A stretch of DNA of 64,000 nucleotides from Schlesneria sp. (GTDB lineage: Bacteria > Planctomycetota > Planctomycetia > Planctomycetales > Planctomycetaceae), in contig JAQGHU010000022.1 in assembly GCA_028291515.1 (NCBI GenBank), forward strand, positions 1 through 64,000. The letters are read 5' to 3'. Of the stretch, positions 1 to 8,851 are shown piece after piece; the stretch's first letter is position 1, and every line of letters starts with the position of its first letter. The notes below the pieces were generated by a model. The model made no database searches. It was not told where the DNA came from and worked only from the letters and a program-made list of their open reading frames with translations. A program made the translations under genes and the position numbers.

Positions 1-3
1 ATG

Positions 4-34
4 CGCGGCTCGGCAGGAGCCTCGCCCTCCCAAT
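4..34. repeat. Interspersed repeat, copy 1 (GGCTCGGCAGGAGC family)
   Basis: The first 34 bases carry a sequence starting GCGGCTCGGCAGGAGC and ending TCGCCCTCCCAA. The same sequence, with about two changes and in inverted orientation, occurs at 38305-38333. Two copies at distant sites, both outside genes, indicate a dispersed element of unknown function. The window edge may truncate this copy. Confidence 0.55.
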
Positions 35-374
35 CAAGAAAACTGCTTCGCGAGCAGAATTGCGCACGGTCATTTAGCGTTCAGATTGTGACAATGCACT
101 CGTGTAATGCGGACATCATCTGAGGTGTACCGACAGCGATCGTCAGATTCCGGATTATCGGCACAATCAGTGATATCTGCGTAATTGCTCAAAATCGCCC
201 GGTGTCACGTGTGTCCCGATTTACCATGGCTAGATTTTCGCGGTTCGGCGGCGACGTGAACTAATGTTCACTTGGACCCCCCACCGGTTCGCGTCCGATC
301 CTGGCTGTCTCTGCGTTCGAGTCAGATGGCGAGGATACCGCGAACGACAATCGAGCCGTCTTTGGTGACTCAAG
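35..374. other. Upstream region of the HDOD-GGDEF gene
   Basis: No convincing ORF is present. The only structured element is a perfect palindrome at 256-271, GTGAAC-TAAT-GTTCAC, about 105 bases before the start codon at 375. It has the size of an operator for a dimeric regulator, but no regulator is known to bind it, and no sigma-70 promoter stands out. Confidence 0.4.
256..271. promoter_or_regulatory. Perfect 6-bp inverted repeat, possible operator
   Basis: GTGAAC TAAT GTTCAC is a perfect dyad with a 4-base spacer, upstream of the HDOD-GGDEF gene. It is too short and lacks a T-run, so it is not a terminator. A role as a protein-binding site is inference only. Confidence 0.3.
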
Positions 375-2330
375 ATGATTGACCCCGCACGAATTTGGTC
401 GCTGACTCAACTGCCATCGCTGCCGACGGTCGCGCAGACGCTGTTAAAGCTGACCGCCAATCCAGAGACCGAGTTGCGGCAGATCGTCCAACTCGTGAAA
501 GCCGATCCGGCCATCTCCGCGAAAGTCGTTAAAGCCGCGAATTCGACCTTTTTCGGGGTCAGATCAGAAGTCAAAGGGATCGAGCGGGCTGTCTCGCTCT
601 TGGGCCCCAGCGTTTCAAATTCCCTGGCACTTAGCTTCGGACTGACGCTGGCATCTGCGGCGAATTCGCCAATGGCGAACCACTATCGAGATTGTTGGAA
701 GCAGTCGATCATTCAGGCCTCCGCAACGGCTGAGATTGCTCATCGGATTGCTCCCGCATCGGCTGACGATTTTTCGCTTTGCGGGCTATTGCTGGAAGTC
801 GGTCGCCTGGCACTGATGTCGTCTTTCGAAACCGAATATCGACCTGTCCTGGAATCGGCGCAGGAAGGACGGCTGTCGCTGTCCCAAATTGAGGAAGAAT
901 GGCTGGGAATCCAGCATGCCGAAGTCGGTGCTCGTTTAATGGAACATTGGAAGATGCCGGTCGCCGTGATCGAGGCGATCCGCTGGCATCACGCTCCCTA
1001 TGTCCTGTTAGAAGAGCAGCGTCAACATGAATACTTCCCGGCTCTGGCGGCCACGGCAGTTGCCTCTTGCGCGGGAGATGTGCTCTGTACTAAGTCCAAC
1101 GAGCAGGCTCGCGAACGCCTGGATCGTATGGCTCGAACTCTGCTCCACTGGCGAACGGAAGAAACCTCCGAATTTCTGCACCAGACCGAGTTGAGCTGGC
1201 AGCAACATGCCAATCTCCTTGAGTTTGACGACACTCAGGCCCCCGCCGATTTGATGATGCAGGCCAATGAACAGCTGGTCCGGCTGACATTGCGAGCCCA
1301 TGTGGCCTGCACGCAGGCCACGCTGCGTCAACAACTGGCCGAACAGGAGCGAAGAGATCTTGAGTTTCAGAACAAGCAACTGCAAAAACAGGCCCTTCAT
1401 GACCCCTTGACGAAGGTCTACAACCGTCAGTTCTTTGACGAGATGCTCGACACCGAAGCGAAGCGATGCACCCGCTGTGCTTCACCGATCGGACTGATCT
1501 TTGCCGATGTGGACCATTTCAAGCAGATCAACGATACGTACGGACATCAGTTCGGTGACGTGGTACTACAACAGATCGTCAAGGTTTTTGCAGATGCGAT
1601 TCGGAACTCCGACATCCTGGCTCGATTCGGTGGCGAAGAGTTCGTGATTCTTGTGAATCAACCGACGGAACGCGGGTTAGAGCGATTGGCTGAGAAGATT
1701 CGTGGGCGAGTGGAAGCGGAACCGTTCCTGTTTGGTGATATGCGAGTCCCGGTCACCGTGAGCCTGGGTGCGGCCATTTCAATCCCAGGGCGTGACGATG
1801 TTGACCTGCCACATCGATTGATTGCGTCTGCGGATGCCAGCCTGTATGACGCTAAACGCTCAGGTCGCAATCGCTGTTGCGTCCGATCGTTGGTCGACGA
1901 GAATGAACGAGCACTCTCGCAACTTGTGCTCCAACATCGATTCAGCCGGTGGCTGGTTTCCAAACGCCTGCTGGACATTCCTTCGGTCTCTCGAGCCCTC
2001 TTGGAATGCACTCACGAGAATACTCGGATTGGCGAATTGGCGATTCAATCTCATTACCTGGATGACGACCAGGTGAATCATATTATCCACCTTCAGAATG
2101 ACACGAACGAGCGATTCGGTACGGCTGCGATTCGTCTGGGTTGGATTAGCGAAGGACAACTGGTTCATCTCTTGTCGTTGCAGCAAGAAAATCCGAAGCA
2201 ACTGGCCGCGGCCGTCGTTCGTTTGGGAATGCTCTCTGCGCCTCGAACTGCAGAGTCTCTCGAGGAGTACCTGTTGTCGAAGATCCCCGATGGACATCGG
2301 TATCTCGAAACAGAAATGGTCACGTCCTGA
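375..2330 (+). CDS. HDOD domain and GGDEF domain fusion protein (putative diguanylate cyclase)
   Basis: This 651-residue cytoplasmic protein should make cyclic di-GMP under control of an N-terminal sensor-like domain. Residues ~10-270 are an HDOD domain, a catalytically dead relative of HD phosphohydrolases. A short coiled segment (~315-345) leads to a GGDEF domain. The active-site motif is GGEEF at ~419-423, and an RxxD inhibitory site (RNSD, ~410-413) lies exactly five residues before it, so product inhibition is expected. Residues ~510-651 form a helical C-terminal extension that I cannot assign. No membrane segment or signal peptide is visible. It is monocistronic: a palindrome lies upstream, and an inverted pair of repeats (2371-2494) follows the stop. 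The GGDEF assignment is firm; what the HDOD part senses is unknown. Confidence 0.9.
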   Translation: MIDPARIWSLTQLPSLPTVAQTLLKLTANPETELRQIVQLVKADPAISAKVVKAANSTFFGVRSEVKGIERAVSLLGPSVSNSLALSFGLTLASAANSPMANHYRDCWKQSIIQASATAEIAHRIAPASADDFSLCGLLLEVGRLALMSSFETEYRPVLESAQEGRLSLSQIEEEWLGIQHAEVGARLMEHWKMPVAVIEAIRWHHAPYVLLEEQRQHEYFPALAATAVASCAGDVLCTKSNEQARERLDRMARTLLHWRTEETSEFLHQTELSWQQHANLLEFDDTQAPADLMMQANEQLVRLTLRAHVACTQATLRQQLAEQERRDLEFQNKQLQKQALHDPLTKVYNRQFFDEMLDTEAKRCTRCASPIGLIFADVDHFKQINDTYGHQFGDVVLQQIVKVFADAIRNSDILARFGGEEFVILVNQPTERGLERLAEKIRGRVEAEPFLFGDMRVPVTVSLGAAISIPGRDDVDLPHRLIASADASLYDAKRSGRNRCCVRSLVDENERALSQLVLQHRFSRWLVSKRLLDIPSVSRALLECTHENTRIGELAIQSHYLDDDQVNHIIHLQNDTNERFGTAAIRLGWISEGQLVHLLSLQQENPKQLAAAVVRLGMLSAPRTAESLEEYLLSKIPDGHRYLETEMVTS

Positions 2331-2370
2331 ACTGTTCGACACGCTGCCTGTCCGGCTCCGACTTCTCCTC

Positions 2371-2494
2371 CGTCATTCCCGCGCAGGCGGGAATCCAGTC
2401 CTTCCGCGCTGAATCATCCCAACGTTGGGATCGTCTTTCCAGCATCGACACAGTCCCTTCACGCGCTGGATTCCCGCCTGCGCGGGAATGACGG
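2371..2494. repeat. Inverted pair of REP-like palindromic units
   Basis: One unit at 2371-2400 (CGTCATTCCCGCGCAGG... ending in GGGAATCCAG) is repeated in inverted orientation at 2466-2494. Each unit is itself palindromic (ATTCCCGC / GCGGGAAT). Between them lies another palindrome, ATCCCAACGTTGGGAT, at about 2417-2432. The arrangement is that of a small non-autonomous palindromic element between the 3' ends of two convergent genes, where it could also stop transcription. A further copy lies at 47850-47878 and a degenerate one near 24080-24103. Confidence 0.75.
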
Positions 2495-2530
2495 AAGCGG
2501 TGGGGAGTAGTCGGTCGTGAACAATTCCGG

Positions 2531-3487
2531 TTAGGCATCGCAGCGACGATAAACGCGCCCGGAATCGATGGCTCGAAAGCCGGCCGATTCGAGCACTGCG
2601 ATGGCACCCACGTCGGCTTTGGAGGCGTGTGCTTCTGCCAGTTGCACCATGTCGTCGCGGACTCGACGACAAACTTCGACCAGCAGCGCCTGACCATAGC
2701 CCTTCTTACGATTCGCCTCAGTCACGTACAGGCTCATCAAGCCGATTCCACGCGTTTGCCACGCGTCGACATAGCGATCGAGGCCGACCACGCTGACCCG
2801 GGCCAGCGGAGCACCACCCGTTCTGGGAATCAGTGCGAGATGCATGGCATCGAGGCGGCCGTATCTCGTTTGCCACCAGAGCGATTTCGGCTCTTGATTG
2901 AGTACCGTCAATCGAGTTGTTCGCCTCACATTCACGAGACGCACACCGACAGGATCGGCCGAGCCGACTCCTAAACCACGTTGGAAGACGATGTGCTCTT
3001 CGGTCGCCTCATATCCCAATTTGATGAGGAATGGCTCCGCATTGGGGTCCGAATGCAGGAAGCCAGCGGATTGACTTCCGCCATAGATTCCAGAGTAAAA
3101 CGGATCGCGCGGTTCGGCCGGGCCGGCATAGATCGTTTTGCTTCCCCGTTCGCGAAGGTAAGCCTCGCCCCGGCGCATCAGTTCCCGACCAATCCCCTGA
3201 TTCCTCATCGAAGGATGAACCATGATGGCGCAGATCACGCCCTGTTCATCTGACAACCAGGACCGGTCTTCATTCGCCCCGAAACCGGCATGCACAAAGC
3301 CGACGATTTTCGAATCCACGACCGCGAGGATCAGGCCGGCCGGGTCGAAATAGGTTTGGGCGAACACCAGTTCATCGAATTCGTCACAGCGTAGCCCTGT
3401 GGCCGCTCCGCGACCAAGTTGGCACTCGTGCCAAAGACGAAGGATGTGAGGGGGGTCTGTGTTGACGAAATGACGATATTCAATCAC
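2531..3487 (-). CDS. Tandem GNAT acetyltransferase
   Basis: A 318-residue protein with two GNAT folds. The first (about 1-140) has the acetyl-CoA pyrophosphate-binding loop RNQGIG at ~95-100, after the beta-strand GVICAIMVHP. The second (about 170-318) has NRKKGYGQALL near residues 260-270. Such double GNAT proteins transfer acetyl from acetyl-CoA to an amine; the acceptor cannot be read from sequence. The second domain may be the less active copy. The gene is convergent with the HDOD-GGDEF gene and is not part of an evident operon. Confidence 0.85.
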   Translation of the reverse strand: MIEYRHFVNTDPPHILRLWHECQLGRGAATGLRCDEFDELVFAQTYFDPAGLILAVVDSKIVGFVHAGFGANEDRSWLSDEQGVICAIMVHPSMRNQGIGRELMRRGEAYLRERGSKTIYAGPAEPRDPFYSGIYGGSQSAGFLHSDPNAEPFLIKLGYEATEEHIVFQRGLGVGSADPVGVRLVNVRRTTRLTVLNQEPKSLWWQTRYGRLDAMHLALIPRTGGAPLARVSVVGLDRYVDAWQTRGIGLMSLYVTEANRKKGYGQALLVEVCRRVRDDMVQLAEAHASKADVGAIAVLESAGFRAIDSGRVYRRCDA

Positions 3488-3761
3488 GGTGAATGTCTTA
3501 TGGATGACCCAGACCAGATTGAAAAGCGTCCATCAGTCACTGCCTGCTGGAGTGATTGAGTGAGCACGCACCACCGTGAACCAAGATCGGATTGAATTCG
3601 TTGAAGCGTGTTGAAATCCGCTTCGACTCTGAGTTTCCCCAAGATCTTTTGGTATGCTAACGGTGCCGGAACGTGGTCGCAAGCATGTCGTTCGGGCGAT
3701 CCGATGAGATTGTGATTCAAGTCAAAACCAGGTCTCGTGCCCTGAAAAGACGAAATCAGCC

Positions 3762-4166
3762 ATGGCAATCGATGATTTCACCAATGAGGAACTGCTGGCC
3801 TACATCGACGAACGTCTGCCCGTCGGCCGCGCGACGGAACTGGAACGCCAGCTTCGACTATCGACTCCGCTACTGCAGCGGGTCGTCCAACTGATGCAGT
3901 CGGTCGAGCACGGCGAGGTGACCTTAGGGGCCATGTGGCGACGAGGTCGTTGGAGCTGTCCACCGCGAGCGGTCTGGGCGGGATTTCTCGATGGACGTCT
4001 GGGGGACGGGTTGTCACAATATCTGCGATTTCACCTCGAAACTGCCGGCTGCCGACTGTGCGAAGCTTGCGTTTGTGACCTCAACCGGGGTGGGGCCACG
4101 GAAGGGGAAGATCGGGTTCAGAAGATTTTTCAATCCTCGGCCGGAGCCCTGCAAAGTCGTCCATGA
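3762..4166 (+). CDS. Small zinc-finger-like conserved protein (anti-sigma-like)
   Basis: A 134-residue soluble protein starting MAIDDFTNEELLAYIDERLP. This opening resembles the start of zinc-finger anti-sigma proteins (an acidic xxxELLAYIDGxL helix). A second copy of the same helix type (WAGFLDGRLGDGLSQYL) is followed by an H-x4-GC-x2-C type cluster (HLETAGCRLCEAC) that could bind zinc. The repeat of the motif suggests two anti-sigma-like modules. No sigma factor is adjacent and no membrane segment is present. Function is inferred from motif resemblance only; a general conserved planctomycete protein is the safe call. Confidence 0.6.
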   Translation: MAIDDFTNEELLAYIDERLPVGRATELERQLRLSTPLLQRVVQLMQSVEHGEVTLGAMWRRGRWSCPPRAVWAGFLDGRLGDGLSQYLRFHLETAGCRLCEACVCDLNRGGATEGEDRVQKIFQSSAGALQSRP

Positions 4167-4475
4167 TTTCTGCTGGATCTGTTAACTCTTCGCCGACTTC
4201 CCCGCCACTCCTTGCGGTCCTTCCTCGTCAGTTTTAACATGCCGGAATTGGAGGACTGAGCAAGACTTCCGCGCGATCGGAAACTTCGCGTTTTGGCAAG
4301 TTTGCTCCAAACACTGCACGGTTTTGCTGCGTAGTGTCGGTCATTCCCGAGACCCTTTTCGGTCGTTTATGTCTCGTCGGACGGATGGGTTGAACTCATC
4401 TGCCGAACCTAAACTGTTGATTTGTAATTCCTTAACTAACACCTGATCCAGTCGTGAAAGTGAGCGGGAGTCCGC
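4167..4475. other. Intergenic region upstream of the ABC operon
   Basis: About 310 bases without a supported gene. The last 90 bases are AT-richer (TTGATTTGTAATTCCTTAAC around 4418-4437) and are the likely promoter area of the downstream three-gene operon, but no clear -35/-10 pair can be fixed. A possible ribosome binding site (GAGCGGGAG) precedes the start at 4476. Confidence 0.3.
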
Positions 4476-5387
4476 ATGAGCCTGTCTGGTCCGTCCACTG
4501 ACTCAGTCATTCAAATTCGCAACCTCAGCAAAGTCTATCGAGATTTCTGGGGCCGTCCGAAGGTCAAGGCGCTGAACGCCCTGACTCTGGACGTTCGCCC
4601 TGGTGAAGTGTTTGGATTGCTTGGACCAAACGGTTCGGGCAAGACAACAACGATGAAGCTCTTGCTGGGGCTGCTCTTCCCCACTGAGGGTGAGATCAAG
4701 ATTCTGGGCAAGTCGGCGGCGGATGTCGCCAAGAATGAGCGGATCGGTTATCTCCCCGAAGAGTCCTATCTCTACCGGTTCCTCAACGCTTACGAGACGC
4801 TCGATTTCTACGGACGCCTGTTCGACATGCCGGCGGCAAAGCGAAAAGAACGGTCCGAGCAATTGCTGGATCTGGTGAAGCTGGCCCCGCGGGCTCGTCA
4901 TCGTCAGCTCAAGGAATATTCCAAAGGGATGACACGCCGAATCGGCGTTGCCCAGGCGCTGATCAATGACCCGGACCTGGTGATGCTGGATGAACCGACC
5001 AGCGGCCTGGATCCGCTGGGTAATCGTGATATGAAAGATCTGATCCTGGATCTGAAGAAGCAGGGGAAAACGGTGCTGATGTGCAGCCACCTGCTGGCCG
5101 ACGTTCAGGACGTTTGTGACCGCATCGCCATTCTCGACAACGGTGAACTGAAGGTCATGGGGCGCGTCGACGAATTGCTTAAAGCACAGGACGAGACGCA
5201 GATCCTGAGTTCCAAGCTTAGTCCAGACGCCATTCGCGAAGTCGAAGCCGTCCTGAAAAAGCACGGTGCCAATATTCTCAAAGTGGATCAACCCACTGCG
5301 AACTTGGAAGACTTGTTCCTCAAAACCGTGCAGGAAAGCCGCGAACGACCAGGTCACCGTACTGTCAAAGAAGGAACCGCCTCGTAA
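4476..5387 (+). CDS. ABC transporter ATP-binding protein
   Basis: A 303-residue ATPase that powers the permease encoded next. Walker A is GPNGSGKTT (~51-59), the ABC signature region is YSKGMTRR (~148-155, a variant of LSGGQ seen in ABC-2 type exporters), Walker B is LVMLDEP (~168-174), and the H-loop is in CSHLL. About 80 residues after the H-loop form a C-terminal extension typical of ABC-2 export ATPases. It is the first gene of an operon with the permease (81-bp gap) and a membrane-anchored protein. The substrate is not identifiable. Confidence 0.92.
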   Translation: MSLSGPSTDSVIQIRNLSKVYRDFWGRPKVKALNALTLDVRPGEVFGLLGPNGSGKTTTMKLLLGLLFPTEGEIKILGKSAADVAKNERIGYLPEESYLYRFLNAYETLDFYGRLFDMPAAKRKERSEQLLDLVKLAPRARHRQLKEYSKGMTRRIGVAQALINDPDLVMLDEPTSGLDPLGNRDMKDLILDLKKQGKTVLMCSHLLADVQDVCDRIAILDNGELKVMGRVDELLKAQDETQILSSKLSPDAIREVEAVLKKHGANILKVDQPTANLEDLFLKTVQESRERPGHRTVKEGTAS

Positions 5388-5468
5388 GGCTGATTCGTTG
5401 ACCGATCTGGTTTTCAGCGAGACTGTTCCACTCTTTTATTCTTCCGCTTGTAAAGGCCGTCACAAGCC

Positions 5469-7088
5469 ATGTCATTCGATCCGGACCTGATGCCGCTTGC
5501 CCCGGCGCTCCTCCATTGGCTGATTGTCTTCGGCAGCTTAAGTCTTGCCACGATTGTGGTTTCACTGCTGTCGATGCTCGTGATCCACGGCGGAAAAGGC
5601 TTGCCGTTGTTCGCAGACGAGGTGCAGGGCTTCTTTACTGACCTCGTCAGCATCTCGTTCCGCCGGGTCGCCGCACTGGCCAAGCTCACCTTCATGGAAG
5701 CCTATCGCCGGAAGGCCCTGTTGATCTTCGTGGTCTTCGCCCTGCTCTTCATGTTTGCCGGCTGGTTCATGGGGAACGACGGTGAAGAGATCACAAAGCC
5801 TACGGTCAAGCTCTATATCAGCTTCGTTCTGCGAGCGATCACCTGGTTGACGTTGCCGCTGATGTTCATTCTCAGCAGCTTCGGCATCCCCGAAGAAATT
5901 CGCTTGCGATCGCTTCATACGGTGGTGACGAAGCCCGCACGACGATTGGAAATCGTGCTTGGTCGTGTGTTGGGATTCGCGGCGTTGGGCTCATTGGTCC
6001 TGTTGGTCATGTCTGTTGTGGGCTGGATCTGGATCGTGCGGCAAATCCCTGCTGACGCCCGATCGATGCTGATCTGCCGCGTTCCCGTGCGTGGCAACTT
6101 GTCATTCAAGGATCGTAATGGTCAAGACGTTGAAAAGGGGATCAATGTCGGGGATATCAACGAGTTCCGCAGCTATATCGAAGGTGCCACTAAGGCCCGG
6201 GCGATCTGGACGTTTAGCGGGATTGGCGAAAATTCGCTGGATTCCGAAGGCAATCTGCACATCGAAAATCAGTTCATGGCCTTTCGCAGCTACAAAGGCG
6301 ACATGAATCGACAACTGCTGTTCGACTATCAATTCCGCAACCCCGAAAAGAACATCACTTACACGACCCAGGCTTGGCCGATCGTGGAAAAACGCGGCGT
6401 CACCAAGGCGATTCCTCGCAAGCTGGAAGTTCCCAGCGAAGGAAAGACCTACGACCTGATTAAGGACTTTGTGACATCCGACGGGAATCTGATCGTCGAA
6501 GTTTCGTGTATCGATCGCGAGCAATACCTCGGCATGGCACGAATCGATTTGTTCATTCGACTGCCCGATCAGAACTTTGCTGTCGGATTCTTTAAGGCGG
6601 TCTTCGGCATCGAGATGATCATGATTCTCGTGGTGCTGATGGGTGTCTGTGCCAGTACATTCCTGAAAGGCCCCATCGCGACCGCGTTGACGTTCATCAT
6701 GTTCATCCTGAGCGGTGAGGACACTCACAGGTTCATGGATCAATTGATCGGCGGCAAGAGCATCAAAGACGGCTGGCAGGGCGGTGGGTTCTTTGAATCG
6801 ATCTATCGTATTGTCACACACATGAATCCCACGACGGACCTCCCGGCCAACTACGCATTCACAGTCATGCAGTTTGTCGATTGGGTGTTGACGTTCTTCC
6901 TGTGGAATTGCAAACAGGTGATTCCGCATTTGAAGTATTTCAACATGCAGGAATACGTCGCCAATGGGTTCGATGTTCCCTTCGATCAATCGCTGGGCCC
7001 CTGCCTGCTGATTACACTCGCTTATGTGCTGCCGTGCGTCCTGTTAGGCTTCTTCGCACTGCGGATTCGTGAATTGGAGTCCAAATGA
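5469..7088 (+). CDS. ABC-2 type transporter permease with large extracytoplasmic insert
   Basis: A 539-residue membrane protein. Hydrophobic segments appear near residues 12-38, 78-97, 117-137, 167-189, 375-398, 402-416 and 505-532. Between the fourth and fifth segments lies a soluble region of about 180 residues (~200-375), rich in polar and aromatic residues, presumably on the outer face of the membrane. Its stop overlaps the start of the next gene by 4 bases (ATGA at 7085-7088), so translation is coupled. With the preceding ATPase it forms an exporter-like complex; the large insert is unusual for simple ABC-2 permeases. Confidence 0.8.
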   Translation: MSFDPDLMPLAPALLHWLIVFGSLSLATIVVSLLSMLVIHGGKGLPLFADEVQGFFTDLVSISFRRVAALAKLTFMEAYRRKALLIFVVFALLFMFAGWFMGNDGEEITKPTVKLYISFVLRAITWLTLPLMFILSSFGIPEEIRLRSLHTVVTKPARRLEIVLGRVLGFAALGSLVLLVMSVVGWIWIVRQIPADARSMLICRVPVRGNLSFKDRNGQDVEKGINVGDINEFRSYIEGATKARAIWTFSGIGENSLDSEGNLHIENQFMAFRSYKGDMNRQLLFDYQFRNPEKNITYTTQAWPIVEKRGVTKAIPRKLEVPSEGKTYDLIKDFVTSDGNLIVEVSCIDREQYLGMARIDLFIRLPDQNFAVGFFKAVFGIEMIMILVVLMGVCASTFLKGPIATALTFIMFILSGEDTHRFMDQLIGGKSIKDGWQGGGFFESIYRIVTHMNPTTDLPANYAFTVMQFVDWVLTFFLWNCKQVIPHLKYFNMQEYVANGFDVPFDQSLGPCLLITLAYVLPCVLLGFFALRIRELESK

Positions 7089-8449
7089 CCTCTTTGACCT
7101 CGCAACAGCGCAAGCTGGTCTATTTGTGCGGAATCCTGATTCTGCTGATCCCGATCATCAGTCTGGGCCTTCCTGCATCAGGAAAAGACAGCCCCGGTGG
7201 AACCTTGACCCGCCTGCGTACGAAATACGAGTTGGGCGAAAGCGACTTGGGTAAAGTCGATCCGTCCGGTGCCGCGATGAACCTGGTCCTCTTGGGTATG
7301 CGCGGGGTCGCGGTCAACCTGCTCTATACGCAATTCGAAAAAGAACGCGACGCCAAGCAATGGGAAGAAATGCGGGCGACGACCGAGTCCATCGTTCGAC
7401 TGCAACCTCACTTCGAAAAAGTGTGGGAAATGAACGGTTGGAACCTGGCCTACAACACGTCAGCGGAGTGGGATGCTGTCGAAGATCGTTACTACTACGT
7501 AAAGGTCGGCGGACTGTTTATGAAACGCGGTGTGGAACAAAACCGCAAGTCGACCCATTTGCAGTACCATGTCGCCAACGTCTACCAGAAGAAGATTGGG
7601 AACGCGGACGAAGCGAAGTACTACCGCAACTACTTCCTTCACGATCCCGATCCCAAGTTCAAAAACGGGCCGGATCCAGACTTCAACCCCGATATCATGG
7701 ACAACTACCTGGTTGCCAAGAAGGAATATATCAGGGCTTGCCAGATCGAAGACACCGAGCACCGGCCGCAGCACATTCTCGATCGCACCCTCTTCCGCTC
7801 CATGCCCGCACGATGCCAATTCGACTATGCTCAGGTCTTGCAGAAGGACGGGAAATTCGGCGAAGTCACGCGAGAAGCGTGGCATGAAGCACTGTCGGAC
7901 TGGACCACAAAATACGGCCAGGAAGTCTTCAGTATTCCTATCGGGGATCTCAACAATCCCGTGAAGTTTGATATCCGTCTGGGAATGTCCCGCGATGATA
8001 TCAAGAAGGAAGTCGCCAATCCCGACGATGTCGTACGTGTCACAGACATGGTTGATCGATATCGGAAGATGGTGAACTACTACTACTGGACGACACGCGG
8101 CAACTGCGAATCGGAGCAGACCACTGCTGAGGCCCATCGAAACTTGTACGAAGCCAGTCAGAAGTATAAGAGCCAGGAATTGGATAAGGCTCTTGAGTTG
8201 GCATTCGCCGGGATGACCGGCTTTGACACCATCCTGCATAAGCCGGAGTACAACGAACTCAAAAGCGAAGACACCTTGGTGGAGGAGTGTCTGCTGGGAA
8301 TTCGCGTCTGGAAAGGGATCCAGGAACTGGGTCAGCTGAAAATCCCGAACGACTATCCTTTGAAGTGGTTGGAAGCTGAACACCAAGCCAATGTCCAATT
8401 GCAACAAAACGTCGAGCGCGCTTACAAACGGGCATTTCTAAGCAATTGA
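7085..8449 (+). CDS. Membrane-anchored conserved planctomycete protein, ABC operon partner
   Basis: A 454-residue protein with one N-terminal hydrophobic segment (about residues 11-30, LVYLCGILILLIPIISLGLP) and a long soluble domain rich in Tyr, Trp and charged residues. Helical repeats in the middle (IVRLQPHFEKVWEMNGWNLA, HLQYHVANVYQKK) read like TPR-type repeats. The ATGA overlap with the permease gene implies that it works with the transporter, perhaps as its extracytoplasmic partner. No enzymatic motif is recognisable. I know it only as a planctomycete-type protein of unknown function. Confidence 0.7.
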   Translation: MTSLTSQQRKLVYLCGILILLIPIISLGLPASGKDSPGGTLTRLRTKYELGESDLGKVDPSGAAMNLVLLGMRGVAVNLLYTQFEKERDAKQWEEMRATTESIVRLQPHFEKVWEMNGWNLAYNTSAEWDAVEDRYYYVKVGGLFMKRGVEQNRKSTHLQYHVANVYQKKIGNADEAKYYRNYFLHDPDPKFKNGPDPDFNPDIMDNYLVAKKEYIRACQIEDTEHRPQHILDRTLFRSMPARCQFDYAQVLQKDGKFGEVTREAWHEALSDWTTKYGQEVFSIPIGDLNNPVKFDIRLGMSRDDIKKEVANPDDVVRVTDMVDRYRKMVNYYYWTTRGNCESEQTTAEAHRNLYEASQKYKSQELDKALELAFAGMTGFDTILHKPEYNELKSEDTLVEECLLGIRVWKGIQELGQLKIPNDYPLKWLEAEHQANVQLQQNVERAYKRAFLSN

Positions 8450-8851
8450 TCGCGGGGCGTAACGGCTGCCATGCGATCAATCAGCAAATCCGCCGCAAGA
8501 GTTATGATCGCTGCCATCCGAAAGGTCTCGCCTACGGATGGTTCGGAGGTCATCTTGCGGTACTTCTTGGGTGGGAATTGTCTTGCCTGCCGTAAATCGG
8601 CGCCCGTACAATATGCGTGAAGATTAGCAGTTGTATGAGCCTTCAGGTTTGCGATTCGACAACAGCCACCTGCTGGTAGGGGTCGTGACAGCCAAATCCA
8701 GATTTTGCCTGGACTTGTGATTCCGATCGCGGGTCGTACGCAAATTGATCTGCAAATTAGCCGATGAACTGTCGAAGATGGCTTTAGGGCTCATGATATC
8801 CGGTTTGTCGCGTTTCACGGCGCAGGAAGTTTCGAGCGGAGTAGGGTCAAC
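8450..8851. other. Intergenic region with hairpin
   Basis: About 400 bases without a supported gene. A hairpin CCATCCG ... CGGATGG at about 8515-8542 lies 65 bases after the ABC operon and may stop its transcript, although no T-run follows. The remainder is probably the leader of the SDSDV-repeat protein gene, which starts at 8852 after the weak purine-rich AGTAGGG. Confidence 0.35.

Noticed and set aside
3484-3768. 94-codon minus-strand ORF
   Set aside because: No ribosome binding site, overlaps the start of a better-supported gene, and the composition is not coding-like.
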